Origin: Pelodictyon luteolum
GTDB lineage: Bacteria; Bacteroidota; Chlorobiia; Chlorobiales; Chlorobiaceae
DNA length: 64,000 nt
Direction: 5' to 3'
NCBI GenBank assembly: GCA_020721225.1
Contig: DYNE01000006.1
Coordinates: forward strand, 17,648-81,647
The notes under the pieces are model-generated. The model had not been told where the DNA came from and searched no databases. It saw nothing but the letters and a program-made list of their open reading frames with translations. Numbering within the stretch: the first letter of the stretch is position 1; each line of letters starts with the position of its first letter. Below are positions 29,377 to 37,147 of this stretch, piece after piece. Position numbers and translations under genes: made by a program.

Positions 29377-29781
29377 ATGAGCGAACTCTACCGATTCGGA
29401 GTATCCCTTGAAAAAACACTGATCGATGCCTTTGACCGCCATATCAGTGAACAGCACTATAAAAGCCGTTCCGAAGCGCTCCGTGATCTCATCCGCGAAG
29501 AGCTGCTGAAAAAGCAGTGGCGTGAAGGTGGTCAGGTCGCCGGCGCTATCGTCATGACCTACGATCACCACAAAAGGGAACTGCTCAACCAGCTGCTCGA
29601 CATCCAGCATGATTTTCAGGAGACGATAATTTCCACACAGCACGTTCATCTCGACCATCACCACTGCCTTGAAATCGTCGCCGTCAGGGGAACCGCCGAT
29701 CAAGTGGAAAAACTCGCAACACAGCTCAAGGTACAGGCGGGCGTCAAACATCTCAGTCTCAGCATTTCTACTGCAGGGTAA
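29377..29781 (+). CDS. nikR: Nickel-responsive transcriptional regulator
   Basis: The 134-residue protein has an N-terminal ribbon-helix-helix domain (RFGVSLEKTLIDAFDRHI and YKSRSEALRDLIREEL) and a C-terminal ACT-like domain. The nickel ligands of NikR are recognisable: a His in IISTQH followed by H-x-H-x5-C in HVHLDHHHC. It should repress nickel uptake genes when nickel is sufficient. It sits just upstream of an outer-membrane protein and an ECF nickel transporter, and a palindrome at 29822-29848 is a candidate target. ATG 29377 is chosen because the longer frame overlaps sudA and its terminator. Confidence 0.93.
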   Translation: MSELYRFGVSLEKTLIDAFDRHISEQHYKSRSEALRDLIREELLKKQWREGGQVAGAIVMTYDHHKRELLNQLLDIQHDFQETIISTQHVHLDHHHCLEIVAVRGTADQVEKLATQLKVQAGVKHLSLSISTAG

Positions 29782-29811
29782 ATCCGGGATCCTGGTCATT
29801 AACAATTGTTG

Positions 29812-29848
29812 TTGCCAATTCGTATCACAAATCGTATTTTTGTGCTAC
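29812..29848 (+). promoter_or_regulatory. Promoter overlapped by palindrome, candidate NikR operator
   Basis: GTATCACAAA (29822-29831) and TTTGTGCTAC (29839-29848) form an imperfect inverted repeat matching at nine of ten positions around a 7-bp centre. A TTGCCA box (29812-29817) and TATTTT (29835-29840) with a 17-bp spacer make a plausible promoter, so a protein bound to the palindrome would block it. A perfect AACAATTGTT palindrome lies just upstream at 29801-29810. Assignment to NikR is inferred from position only. Confidence 0.55.
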
Positions 29849-29875
29849 TGCAAACAACCATAACCGGAAACGCCC

Positions 29876-30676
29876 ATGCTGAAAAAAATCTGTCTCGTTA
29901 CGGCATCCACAGCTTCGCTGCTCTCTGCAACTCCCGTTTTTGGCGCTCATCCCCTCATTACCGACGATACCGGAACCCAGGGAAAGGGAAAAATCCAGAT
30001 CGAGCTGAACAGTGAATTCGCATGGAACAGAACGGATGCCGACGGTATGGAGTTGAAGGAGAATGCCGGGGAAACCGCTTTGGCCCTCTCGTACGGACTT
30101 ACCGAAACTATCGACATTGTTACAGGCATTCCCTTCGGATGGTACACCCTTGAAGAAAACGGCACAACGCTGGGCGATGAGAGCGGAATCGGCGATATGA
30201 GCGTGGAAATCAAGTGGCGGGTTTATGAAAATGAAGAGAATGGACTCAGCTTTGCCGTTAAACCGGGCATGTCGATTCCAACCGGTAATGAACGGAAAGG
30301 ATTCGGAAGTGGAGAGCTCTCCCCCGGCCTGACGCTGATCGCAACCCATGAAGGCGATTTCGGCTCGCTGCACGCCAATGTCGGATACTCCCGCAATAAT
30401 TACAAAAACGAGGACGACGATGCTGCATCCCGGAATGATCTCTGGCATGCATCGTTTGCCGCAGAGCTGAACGTGACCGATAACCTTCGTTCGGTCGCCA
30501 ATATCGGGATTGAAACCAACGAGGATATAACCAGCGACACCCATCCGCTCTTTCTCATCGGAGGGCTCATCTGCAGCATTTCCGAAGATCTTGATCTCGA
30601 TATCGGCCTGAAGTGCGGTCTTAACGAGGCCGAAACCGATACCGCTCTTCTGGCCGGCATGGCTGCGAGATTCTGA
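29876..30676 (+). CDS. Outer-membrane barrel protein, phenol-degradation MetA-like/transporter family
   Basis: The 266-residue protein begins with a Sec signal peptide (cleavage likely after TPVFGA, about residue 23). The rest alternates strand-forming segments and ends in AARF, consistent with an outer-membrane barrel of the family annotated as MetA-pathway-like or simply transporter. The mature start PLITDDTGTQGKGKIQIEL is typical. Its place between nikR and nikMN suggests it helps nickel cross the outer membrane, perhaps as a porin, but no metal site is visible. No TonB box or plug is present. Confidence 0.7.
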   Translation: MLKKICLVTASTASLLSATPVFGAHPLITDDTGTQGKGKIQIELNSEFAWNRTDADGMELKENAGETALALSYGLTETIDIVTGIPFGWYTLEENGTTLGDESGIGDMSVEIKWRVYENEENGLSFAVKPGMSIPTGNERKGFGSGELSPGLTLIATHEGDFGSLHANVGYSRNNYKNEDDDAASRNDLWHASFAAELNVTDNLRSVANIGIETNEDITSDTHPLFLIGGLICSISEDLDLDIGLKCGLNEAETDTALLAGMAARF

Positions 30677-30783
30677 CGAAAGCCGATTACCAGAAAAAGC
30701 CTTGCACACGAACCTGAAGAGATCAATCAAAAAAACAAGTGGAGTGCCGGACGCCCTCCCCTTAAACCAAGGGAGTTCAAACC

Positions 30784-31815
30784 ATGCATATGTCTGACGC
30801 ACTGCTCTCGCCCGCAGTCGGAGGAGCATTCTGGGCGGCAAGCGCAGCCCTCATCGCATACAGCGCAAAAAAAATCGCCGGTGAACAGGATGGCATGAAA
30901 ACCCCGCTGATGGGTGTTCTCGGAGCCTTCGTCTTTGCCGCCCAGATGATCAACTTCACGATTCCCGGCACCGGATCGAGCGGCCATCTCGGAGGCGGAC
31001 TGCTTCTGACGGTGCTTCTCGGCCCTTATCGCGCATTGCTCACCCTCGCTTCCGTGCTGGTGGTGCAATCGCTGTTCTTTGCCGACGGAGGGTTGCTCGC
31101 CCTGGGATGCAATATTTTCAACCTTGCATTTTTTCCTGCTTTCATCGCCTATCCGTTTCTCTACCGGGTCATTGCCGGTCAATCCCTCTCCACAGGAAGA
31201 GTCGCTGCGGCAAGTATTACCGCCGCAGCAGCAGGCCTCCTGATGGGTGCGTTTTCCGTCGTCCTCCAGACAACCCTCTCGGGCATCAGCGAACTGCCTT
31301 TCGGAACCTTCGTGCTCTTTATGCTCCCGATCCATCTTGCCATCGGCATAGTCGAAGGTCTTGTCACCATGGCGGTTCTGGTGTTCGTAGCAAAAACCGA
31401 ACCATCAATGCTCTCACTGCAGCCGAAACCGACCGGCAAACCCTCATTCATACTCGGTTCCTTCATCATTGCGGCCCTTGCTGTCGGAGGAGTACTCTCA
31501 TGGTTCGCGTCGTCACGGCCTGACGGTCTTGAATGGTCGATGGCAAAAGTATCGGGACAGGAGGAACTTGAGGGCAAGGAAGCCCCGATTCACGAAACGC
31601 TCCGTTCGATACAGGAAAAAATAGCCTTTCTCCCCGATTACGGATTCAGAACAGCCGCCGAACCAGCTGCAGAAGTGATGAATTCCAAAGAATCGCCGGT
31701 CAATGCAGGCACGACGGTATCGGGCATTGCCGGAAGTTTTCTGGTACTGCTTCTTTCCGGTGCAGCCGGGATGCTGTTCCGCAAAAAAATACCGGCAACA
31801 AAGAACGGTCAATGA
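30784..31815 (+). CDS. nikMN: ECF nickel transporter substrate-binding protein, CbiM/NikM-NikN fusion
   Basis: A 343-residue membrane protein. The N-terminus MHMSDALLSPAVGG supplies the His residues that bind the metal in CbiM/NikM proteins. Six or so transmembrane segments follow, with HLGGGLL and GCNIFNLAFFP as family marks, to about residue 215. The C-terminal part is a NikN-like PDGLE domain (RPDGLEW near 246) between two helices. The fusion is typical of nickel systems. GGGAG lies 9 bases before the ATG. It overlaps nikQ by the ATGA sequence. Nickel rather than cobalt is inferred from nikR. Confidence 0.9.
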   Translation: MHMSDALLSPAVGGAFWAASAALIAYSAKKIAGEQDGMKTPLMGVLGAFVFAAQMINFTIPGTGSSGHLGGGLLLTVLLGPYRALLTLASVLVVQSLFFADGGLLALGCNIFNLAFFPAFIAYPFLYRVIAGQSLSTGRVAAASITAAAAGLLMGAFSVVLQTTLSGISELPFGTFVLFMLPIHLAIGIVEGLVTMAVLVFVAKTEPSMLSLQPKPTGKPSFILGSFIIAALAVGGVLSWFASSRPDGLEWSMAKVSGQEELEGKEAPIHETLRSIQEKIAFLPDYGFRTAAEPAAEVMNSKESPVNAGTTVSGIAGSFLVLLLSGAAGMLFRKKIPATKNGQ

Positions 31816-32567
31816 GTATCGAACCGTTAACAGCACAGGTTCGGAAAGAGCCCCACTGCGTTTTGCCGGCAGGAGACCGGTCATCCCTTGCCGTCCTTGT
31901 GCTGTTCATCCTTTTCGTGGTCTCGGTCCCCAAAAACAATCTGCCGGCGGTAATCGTCTACGGCTCGTTTCCCCTTTTCTTCATCATCTCAGGCGGACTG
32001 CCGTTGCGTCCCATCATGAAACGGATGATGCTGATCTCCCCGTTTCTGCTGTTCATGGCGGCAGGAAACATCTATTTCGACAGGCTTCCTGTTTTTACGG
32101 CCGGAAGTCTCCCCATAACCGGAGGGATGATTTCCGGCAGCGTGATTGTAGCCAAAGCTCTTGTCACCCTTGCCGCCGTGCTTGTATTCTCCATCTGCGT
32201 TCCGTTTCACCGGTTTGGAAACGCATTGAGGGGTTTCGGTGTTCCTGAAGTTTTCATCACCCAGTTGCAGCTGGTCTACCGGTACAGTTTTCTTCTCGCC
32301 CCTGAAGCCCGATCACTGCAGAAAGCGCGCGATCTCCGATCATTCGGCAACAGGGGAAAAGATCTTTTTACGACAGCGCAACTGATCGGCTCGCTGCTTG
32401 TAAGAACAACGGCAAGAGCCGAAAGAATCTACATGGCCATGACTGCCCGGGGATTCAGGAACAACCTGTCGGCAGAGGATAACAGCCCGTTTACAGCAAA
32501 GGACGGTGCAGTAGTCGCGACTGCCCTCTTCTGCCTTACCGCAGTCTGGTTGCTGTTCCGGGTATAA
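31812..32567 (+). CDS. nikQ: ECF transporter transmembrane coupling protein (NikQ/CbiQ)
   Basis: The 251-residue EcfT-type protein has four to five hydrophobic segments and two cytosolic coupling helices. The Ala-Arg-Gly type motifs are seen as ARDLRSFGNRG and AERIYMAMTARGF, which contact the ATPase. It joins NikMN to the NikO ATPase. The start codon overlaps the nikMN stop. The ATPase gene, normally adjacent, lies 324 bp downstream because repeat element C intervenes. Confidence 0.9.
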   Translation: MSIEPLTAQVRKEPHCVLPAGDRSSLAVLVLFILFVVSVPKNNLPAVIVYGSFPLFFIISGGLPLRPIMKRMMLISPFLLFMAAGNIYFDRLPVFTAGSLPITGGMISGSVIVAKALVTLAAVLVFSICVPFHRFGNALRGFGVPEVFITQLQLVYRYSFLLAPEARSLQKARDLRSFGNRGKDLFTTAQLIGSLLVRTTARAERIYMAMTARGFRNNLSAEDNSPFTAKDGAVVATALFCLTAVWLLFRV

Positions 32568-32570
32568 TTC

Positions 32571-32873
32571 CAATTCTGTTGTATCGTTCGCGGGGCGAAC
32601 GGGAGGTGGCTGAGTTCTGAGTTCTGAGTTCTGAGTGGAGATCGGAAGAACGAGCTGAGTGTTACGGGTCAGGTTGAAGAGGCTGAAGTTGAAAAAAAAC
32701 ATAATTTTATGCCGCGCGGCGCGCGATACTCCCATTCGCGGAGCGAATGATACGCCCGGGCGTACCCGACCGATACTCCCGCGAAGCGATACTCCTTTTC
32801 CACCGGGTAATAGGAAGGAATTTCCGGATTGTCGCCGGCTGTATAACTGCATATTTGTATTGGAAATGGAATA
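32571..32873. repeat. Modular hairpin-ATACTCC intergenic element, copy C, inside the nickel operon
   Basis: The same architecture as copy B but without its extra internal segment: TATCGTTCGCGGGGCGAACG hairpin at the left, three tandem AGTTCTG units, the conserved GTTACGGGTCAGGTTGAAGA block, AACATAATTTTATG, hairpin units GCGCGCG, CATTCGCGGAGCGAATG, CGGGCGTACCCGACCG and CGCGAAGCG each followed by ATACTCC (one mutated to ATACGCC), and the GTATTGGAAATGGAAT tail. It begins 4 bp after the nikQ stop and ends 19 bp before nikO. Confidence 0.9.
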
Positions 32874-32891
32874 AGGCAAAAGAGCGCGCAA

Positions 32892-33611
32892 ATGATTACA
32901 GTCGAACGGGTAAGTTTTTCCTATCCTGACGGAACCAGGGCTCTTCACGATCTCTCTCTGACGGTCATGACGGGCGAATCAACCGGAATTGTCGGGGCGA
33001 ACGGAGCCGGAAAATCAACACTGGTCAACCATCTGAACGGGTGGTACCTGCCTCAGACGGGAAAAATCACCATCAACGGTGTTGTACTCCTTAAAAAGAA
33101 CCGGGAGCTCATCAGAAAACAGGCAGGGTTGGTCTTTCAGAACCCGGATGACCAGCTTTTCATGTCGAGGCTTTACGACGATATCGTCTTCGGTCCGGAA
33201 AATCTCGGCATGAACAAACAGAAAACCGCAGAAGAGGCGGAACGGATCCTCAGAGATTTCGATCTCTGGGAACTGCGCGACAAACCGCCCTCCAGGCTTT
33301 CGCAGGGGCAAAAGCGGTTTGCAGCTTTTGCCGCCGTTCTGATGATGCACCCTTCGGTACTGGTAATGGACGAACCCACTTCGGACCTCGATCCGCGCAA
33401 CCGGAAACGCCTCATCTCGCTCGTCAACGCACTTCCGGCAACAAGAGTAACGGTTTCACACGATCTTGATTTTATCTGGGATACCTGCAGCGAGGTGTGC
33501 ATCATGTCGAAAGGCCGCATAGCCGCAAAGGGAGCCGCAAAAGAGATTCTTCGGAACCGTGACCTGCTCGAGGCAAACGGCCTTGAGCTGCCGCTCAGAC
33601 TGCAGGAGTGA
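32892..33611 (+). CDS. nikO: ECF transporter ATPase (NikO/CbiO)
   Basis: A 239-residue ABC ATPase that powers the nickel ECF transporter. Walker A GANGAGKSTLVNH near residue 36, Q-loop GLVFQNPDDQLF, signature LSQGQKRFAAFAA, Walker B VLVMDEPTSDLD and switch VSHDLDF are intact. The Q-loop NPDDQ form is typical of ECF ATPases. It is the last gene of the operon and its expression must pass repeat element C or use a promoter in it. Confidence 0.9.
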   Translation: MITVERVSFSYPDGTRALHDLSLTVMTGESTGIVGANGAGKSTLVNHLNGWYLPQTGKITINGVVLLKKNRELIRKQAGLVFQNPDDQLFMSRLYDDIVFGPENLGMNKQKTAEEAERILRDFDLWELRDKPPSRLSQGQKRFAAFAAVLMMHPSVLVMDEPTSDLDPRNRKRLISLVNALPATRVTVSHDLDFIWDTCSEVCIMSKGRIAAKGAAKEILRNRDLLEANGLELPLRLQE

Positions 33612-33672
33612 AAAGAGATTCCCTTGAATGAGTCCTGGGGCAGAAAAGAGGGGAAAACAGCTTCATATCCTT

Positions 33673-34506
33673 TCAGGATAGAGCCCTTACTCTTCTTTCG
33701 AGCTCTTCCGACATGTGACGATCCGAAAGCTTGACGGTTATCTGGGGCACATCATGGGAGGTGTCGACAGCAAAAACCGCAACGTCAAAAAGATCACCCA
33801 TTCTGACAATGGAAGCAAGATCGGCAATACGTTCAGTCACCCCGAGAAAACTCAACGGAAGAAGACATTTTACGTGATAGGGATTGACCAGAAATATCCC
33901 ATAGGACTTTACGGAAAGCACTGAACCGGTAAACCGCTCGCCGGGTTCAGGAAGCCTTGCGTTGAGGTAGTCCAGATCGGCACCGCTGCCTCCCGATTGC
34001 GACTGGCTCATTTCCTCGGCCATCTGGGAGATATCATGAAAATCTATATCGGATCCGCTGTACAGTTCGCGGGCGCTTATTCCCCTTGTCGAAAAAACGG
34101 AAACAGTTTTTCCTTTCATCTGCATCGCCATGATCAGAGGCAGAAAATCGCTGTCGCCGCTGAACAGGACAAACACCTCGAACTGATGTTCAGTCAGCAT
34201 GGCATCTACGGCAAGCTCGATATCGAGATTTCCTTTCATTATTATCTCGCCGGTATCCCTGTTGACGATCTTTTTTACCGGTTTCGATATGATCTCGAAC
34301 CCGTGCGTTATGAGTACCCTGTTGAAAGCCACCTGATCTTCAGAGGGCGGATCAGGTGAAGGAACGTAATAACGCGCTGATACTACCGTATAACGGTTTG
34401 AAAAATACAACATAAGACGGGAAAAATCTATCTGCCACCCCAGATGGCGCTGTGTATAAAACAGATTGGCTCCGTCAATGAAAAGTGCGGCTTTCTGTAT
34501 ACTCAT
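33673..34506 (-). CDS. NYN-domain (LabA/DUF88) protein with C-terminal S1-like domain
   Basis: From ATG 34506 the protein has 277 residues. Residues 1-165 form a NYN (PIN-like) nuclease domain: ALFIDGANLFY with Asp11, KGNLDIELAVDAML and VLFSGDSDFLPLI carry the acidic metal-binding residues. A Ser-rich linker leads to an S1/OB-like domain (GERFTGSVLSVKSYGIFLVN, about 190-260). The combination suggests RNA binding and cleavage; the substrate is unknown. The upstream frame extension to 34587 has poor coding character. It is a single gene between nikO and the AEC carrier. Confidence 0.82.
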   Translation of the reverse strand: MSIQKAALFIDGANLFYTQRHLGWQIDFSRLMLYFSNRYTVVSARYYVPSPDPPSEDQVAFNRVLITHGFEIISKPVKKIVNRDTGEIIMKGNLDIELAVDAMLTEHQFEVFVLFSGDSDFLPLIMAMQMKGKTVSVFSTRGISARELYSGSDIDFHDISQMAEEMSQSQSGGSGADLDYLNARLPEPGERFTGSVLSVKSYGIFLVNPYHVKCLLPLSFLGVTERIADLASIVRMGDLFDVAVFAVDTSHDVPQITVKLSDRHMSEELERRVRALS

Positions 34507-34633
34507 TCTTCTTCGAATCCCGGTTGTATCAACATTCTCCTGTACATTATCGCACACAAAAAGCAACAACAAAAGTGCACTAACCATTTCAACCCGATCA
34601 TTCCCGAAAAAACCGCAGATTCATAGAGAATCG

Positions 34634-35539
34634 TTACCATGCCCCGAGCAGAAACCACCAGAGGGCAAGCGTAAAAAACGAAGCCATAATACCGACAGCA
34701 ACCATCAGCGAAGCAAGAGGGGGATTGATATGGTGCTCTGAAGCGATAATCCCGGCCGTGATCATGGGCGGCATGGCCGCTTCGAAAAGCGTTATCCGAA
34801 CCGGCAGACCCTGCATACCGAAAAAGCCGAGATAGAGCAGAGAGAGCAGCAGCGGAGCTATCAGCAGTTTGAATGAAAGCCCAAGCGCAAGATTACGGGT
34901 ATTGCCGGAAAGATGACCCAGGCTGAGTTGATAGCCTACCGAAAAAAGGGCAAGAGGAGCAAGGGTATCACCGAGTCTTCCGAGCAGGAGAGCAAACCAT
35001 TCCGGATAGTCGAAGGGCATCAGGAAAATTGCTGCCGTTAATGCGATAAAAGGAGGAAATGACGTAACCCTCCGAAGTATCGCTTCTGCGGAAAGCTTCC
35101 CGTCCGAGTAGATACCGGCTGTGAGGATTCCCAGGGTCGAAAGTACCATGAACGATCCGAGCTGATCGACGATGATTCCGTGAACAAGCCCCTCCTTGCC
35201 GTAATAGGCGTCAATCATAGGCAATCCGACGAACGAGGTGTTGCCGAGACCTCCGGTCAGAATCAATGCCCCTACCGTCATACGGGGCAGCTTAAAGAGT
35301 TTTCCGGCCAACAGAAAAAAACCTGCCGCGAGACCGAAATGCAGCCAGGGCATCGCAGCCATTGCAAATACCCCGGGCGAAAGATCAAGGTCGTGAAAGT
35401 AGAGCAGGGTGAGTGCCGGCAGGGAGATATGAATGATAAAACCGTTCAGTACGGCAGGAGTCTCCTTCGGAAGTCTGTTCAGCCGCCTCAGGAGTATTCC
35501 TGCAAGAAAACAGACAAAGAGTAGAATAAGATTCTGCAC
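34634..35539 (-). CDS. AEC-family (auxin efflux carrier-like) transporter
   Basis: About 301 residues with ten hydrophobic segments. The N-terminal FVCFLAGILLRRLNRLP, the middle LTGGLGNTSFVGLPMIDAYYG (positions split; family hallmark N-T-x-F-x-G-x-P) and the C-terminal PPMITAGIIASEH are typical of AEC permeases that export or import organic acids. The start is uncertain: the only upstream ATG, at 35617, lies inside repeat element D and would add repeat-encoded residues, so GTG 35539 or TTG 35548 is preferred. The substrate is not known. Confidence 0.83.
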   Translation of the reverse strand: MQNLILLFVCFLAGILLRRLNRLPKETPAVLNGFIIHISLPALTLLYFHDLDLSPGVFAMAAMPWLHFGLAAGFFLLAGKLFKLPRMTVGALILTGGLGNTSFVGLPMIDAYYGKEGLVHGIIVDQLGSFMVLSTLGILTAGIYSDGKLSAEAILRRVTSFPPFIALTAAIFLMPFDYPEWFALLLGRLGDTLAPLALFSVGYQLSLGHLSGNTRNLALGLSFKLLIAPLLLSLLYLGFFGMQGLPVRITLFEAAMPPMITAGIIASEHHINPPLASLMVAVGIMASFFTLALWWFLLGAW

Positions 35540-35591
35540 GGAAGGCAAACTATTCAATTGTAAAAATCCATCCGCCTTAAGAGCAGCTGTG

Positions 35592-35967
35592 ATTCCATTT
35601 CCAATACAAATATGCAATTATATTGCTCGCGACAACCCTGAAATTCCTTCCCATTAACCAGAGGAAAAGGAGTATCGCTTCGCGGGAGTATCGGTCGGGT
35701 ACGACCGGGAGTATCATTCGCTCCGCGAATGGGAGTATTGCGCGCCGCGCGGCATAAAATTATGTTCTTTTTTCAACTCCAGCCTCTTCAACCTGACCCG
35801 TAACACTCAGCTCGTTCTTCCGATCTCCACTCAGAACTCAGAACCAGGAACTAATTCCCCCATCTTCTACCGCGAAGCGATACTCCTGCGAAGCGAAGCG
35901 AGCTATACTCCGCGATGCGACAGCGAGCATACTCCCGAGCACGAAGTGCTCGATACTCCCCTGCCCC
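35592..35967. repeat. Modular hairpin-ATACTCC intergenic element, copy D
   Basis: The most complete copy. The left arm starts ATTCCATTTCCAATACAAAT and carries four units in GGAGTAT orientation (hairpins CGCTTCGCG, CGGTCGGGTACGACCG, CATTCGCTCCGCGAATG, GCGCGCCGCGCGGC). A middle block with CATAAAATTATG and the CTCTTCAACCTGACCCGTAA region follows, then the right arm with four units in the opposite orientation (CGCGAAGCG, GCGAAGCGAGCT, GCGATGCGACAGCGAGC, CGAGCACGAAGTGCTCG, each before ATACTCC). The 150 bp from its end to the chelatase-like gene hold nothing that I can identify. Confidence 0.9.
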
Positions 35968-36118
35968 TCTGTAACACGTAGAACTTAACCCCTAACACGA
36001 TCTTCATCTTCCCATTCCCTCATCGCCTGGCCCTGGATTATAAACGCATTATTGAAACAGAATAGGAATGACTTATCCCGATAAATGGAGAAACAGCGAT
36101 GATCCGGATAACGTGAAC

Positions 36119-37126
36119 TTATGGAAACGGAGTGCGCGTGATCTGCGATACTGCGCCGGCAACTCTTCCATACAGATACCCGGAAAATGCCGGTGACGCA
36201 TTCAGGCACGGAATGGTGGTGATCGTACAGGCCGGCAGCAAGCGCCTTAACTCCTGCTCCCGATAAACCGTTTCGTTTCCATCGGCAAAATACCCGGCAG
36301 CAAAGAGCGCGACATTCGAAACACCTGAATCTGCGAGCAGGGCCGCCGTCTCCTCGAAAGAAGGCCTGGTCCACTCGCCTCCGACATCGTGGTTGAGATA
36401 AGCGGTCATGATGCGCCCGTAAGGGTGCCGGATGTCGCTGCCGAGCAACTCCGTCAGACGCGCCGCAAAAGTCACGGTTTCATCAAGACCGGTATGGAAC
36501 GCCGGTGGCTCTCCGCTGCTATTCGTTACAAGAGTTCCGTGAAAAAGCAGAAGAAGCGCATGCCTCTCGCTTCTATCGAGCTGAGTATCGGCACTGGCGG
36601 CAACAACATGCGCGGCACAAAGCCGGTGAAAGGAGGCATCACACCAGAACCGGCTGATCACTTTTACTTTGCTCAAATCATCCGGACGGCGGGTCCGGGC
36701 AAGATACCGGCAAAGCTGACCGCAGGTCAGGTCATTATCGACCGGCGACATGGAGAGAAGAATCTGGCCATCATGATGTTTTGTTGCCTCGATAGCCTCT
36801 TCAAAAGAAGGGTCGGATGCTGAAAATGCCGCATGTACATCAAAAACGATCCTGCCGTTCCCCGGATGCTTTCCGAGATAGTTCTGCAGCTCGCACGCCT
36901 GTTCTCTGGCAATCCGGTTATGAGGAGAACCCTTCCTTTCGGGATTGAACTTTTTTTTCAGGGCGGAAAAGAGTGAAATTCCCACCTGCAGAACAGGAGG
37001 TACTCCCATGACTGCGGCCGCGTGTTCGAGCGTTCGCCGACTTACCCGGTAGTTCTCAATAAATCGGGAGGTTTCGGCCTCTCCATGTGCCGCGAGGATG
37101 ATCGCTATCTTTTTGTTGTCCGACAT
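36119..37126 (-). CDS. Ferrochelatase-like class II chelatase family protein
   Basis: The 335-residue protein has the two-lobe layout and length of ferrochelatase. AIILAAHGEAETSRFIENY stands where HemH has its first strand, ALLLLFHGTLV carries the conserved His of the active site, and LFAAGYFADGNETVYRE resembles the C-terminal metal-loading segment with its acidic residues. Similarity to canonical HemH is moderate, so it may be the protoheme ferrochelatase, a coproporphyrin ferrochelatase or a related chelatase. It forms a leftward pair with no close neighbour; the HlyD gene begins 21 bp beyond its start on the same strand. Confidence 0.7.
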   Translation of the reverse strand: MSDNKKIAIILAAHGEAETSRFIENYRVSRRTLEHAAAVMGVPPVLQVGISLFSALKKKFNPERKGSPHNRIAREQACELQNYLGKHPGNGRIVFDVHAAFSASDPSFEEAIEATKHHDGQILLSMSPVDNDLTCGQLCRYLARTRRPDDLSKVKVISRFWCDASFHRLCAAHVVAASADTQLDRSERHALLLLFHGTLVTNSSGEPPAFHTGLDETVTFAARLTELLGSDIRHPYGRIMTAYLNHDVGGEWTRPSFEETAALLADSGVSNVALFAAGYFADGNETVYREQELRRLLPACTITTIPCLNASPAFSGYLYGRVAGAVSQITRTPFP

Positions 37127-37147
37127 GTATATATATGCACTTTACTG

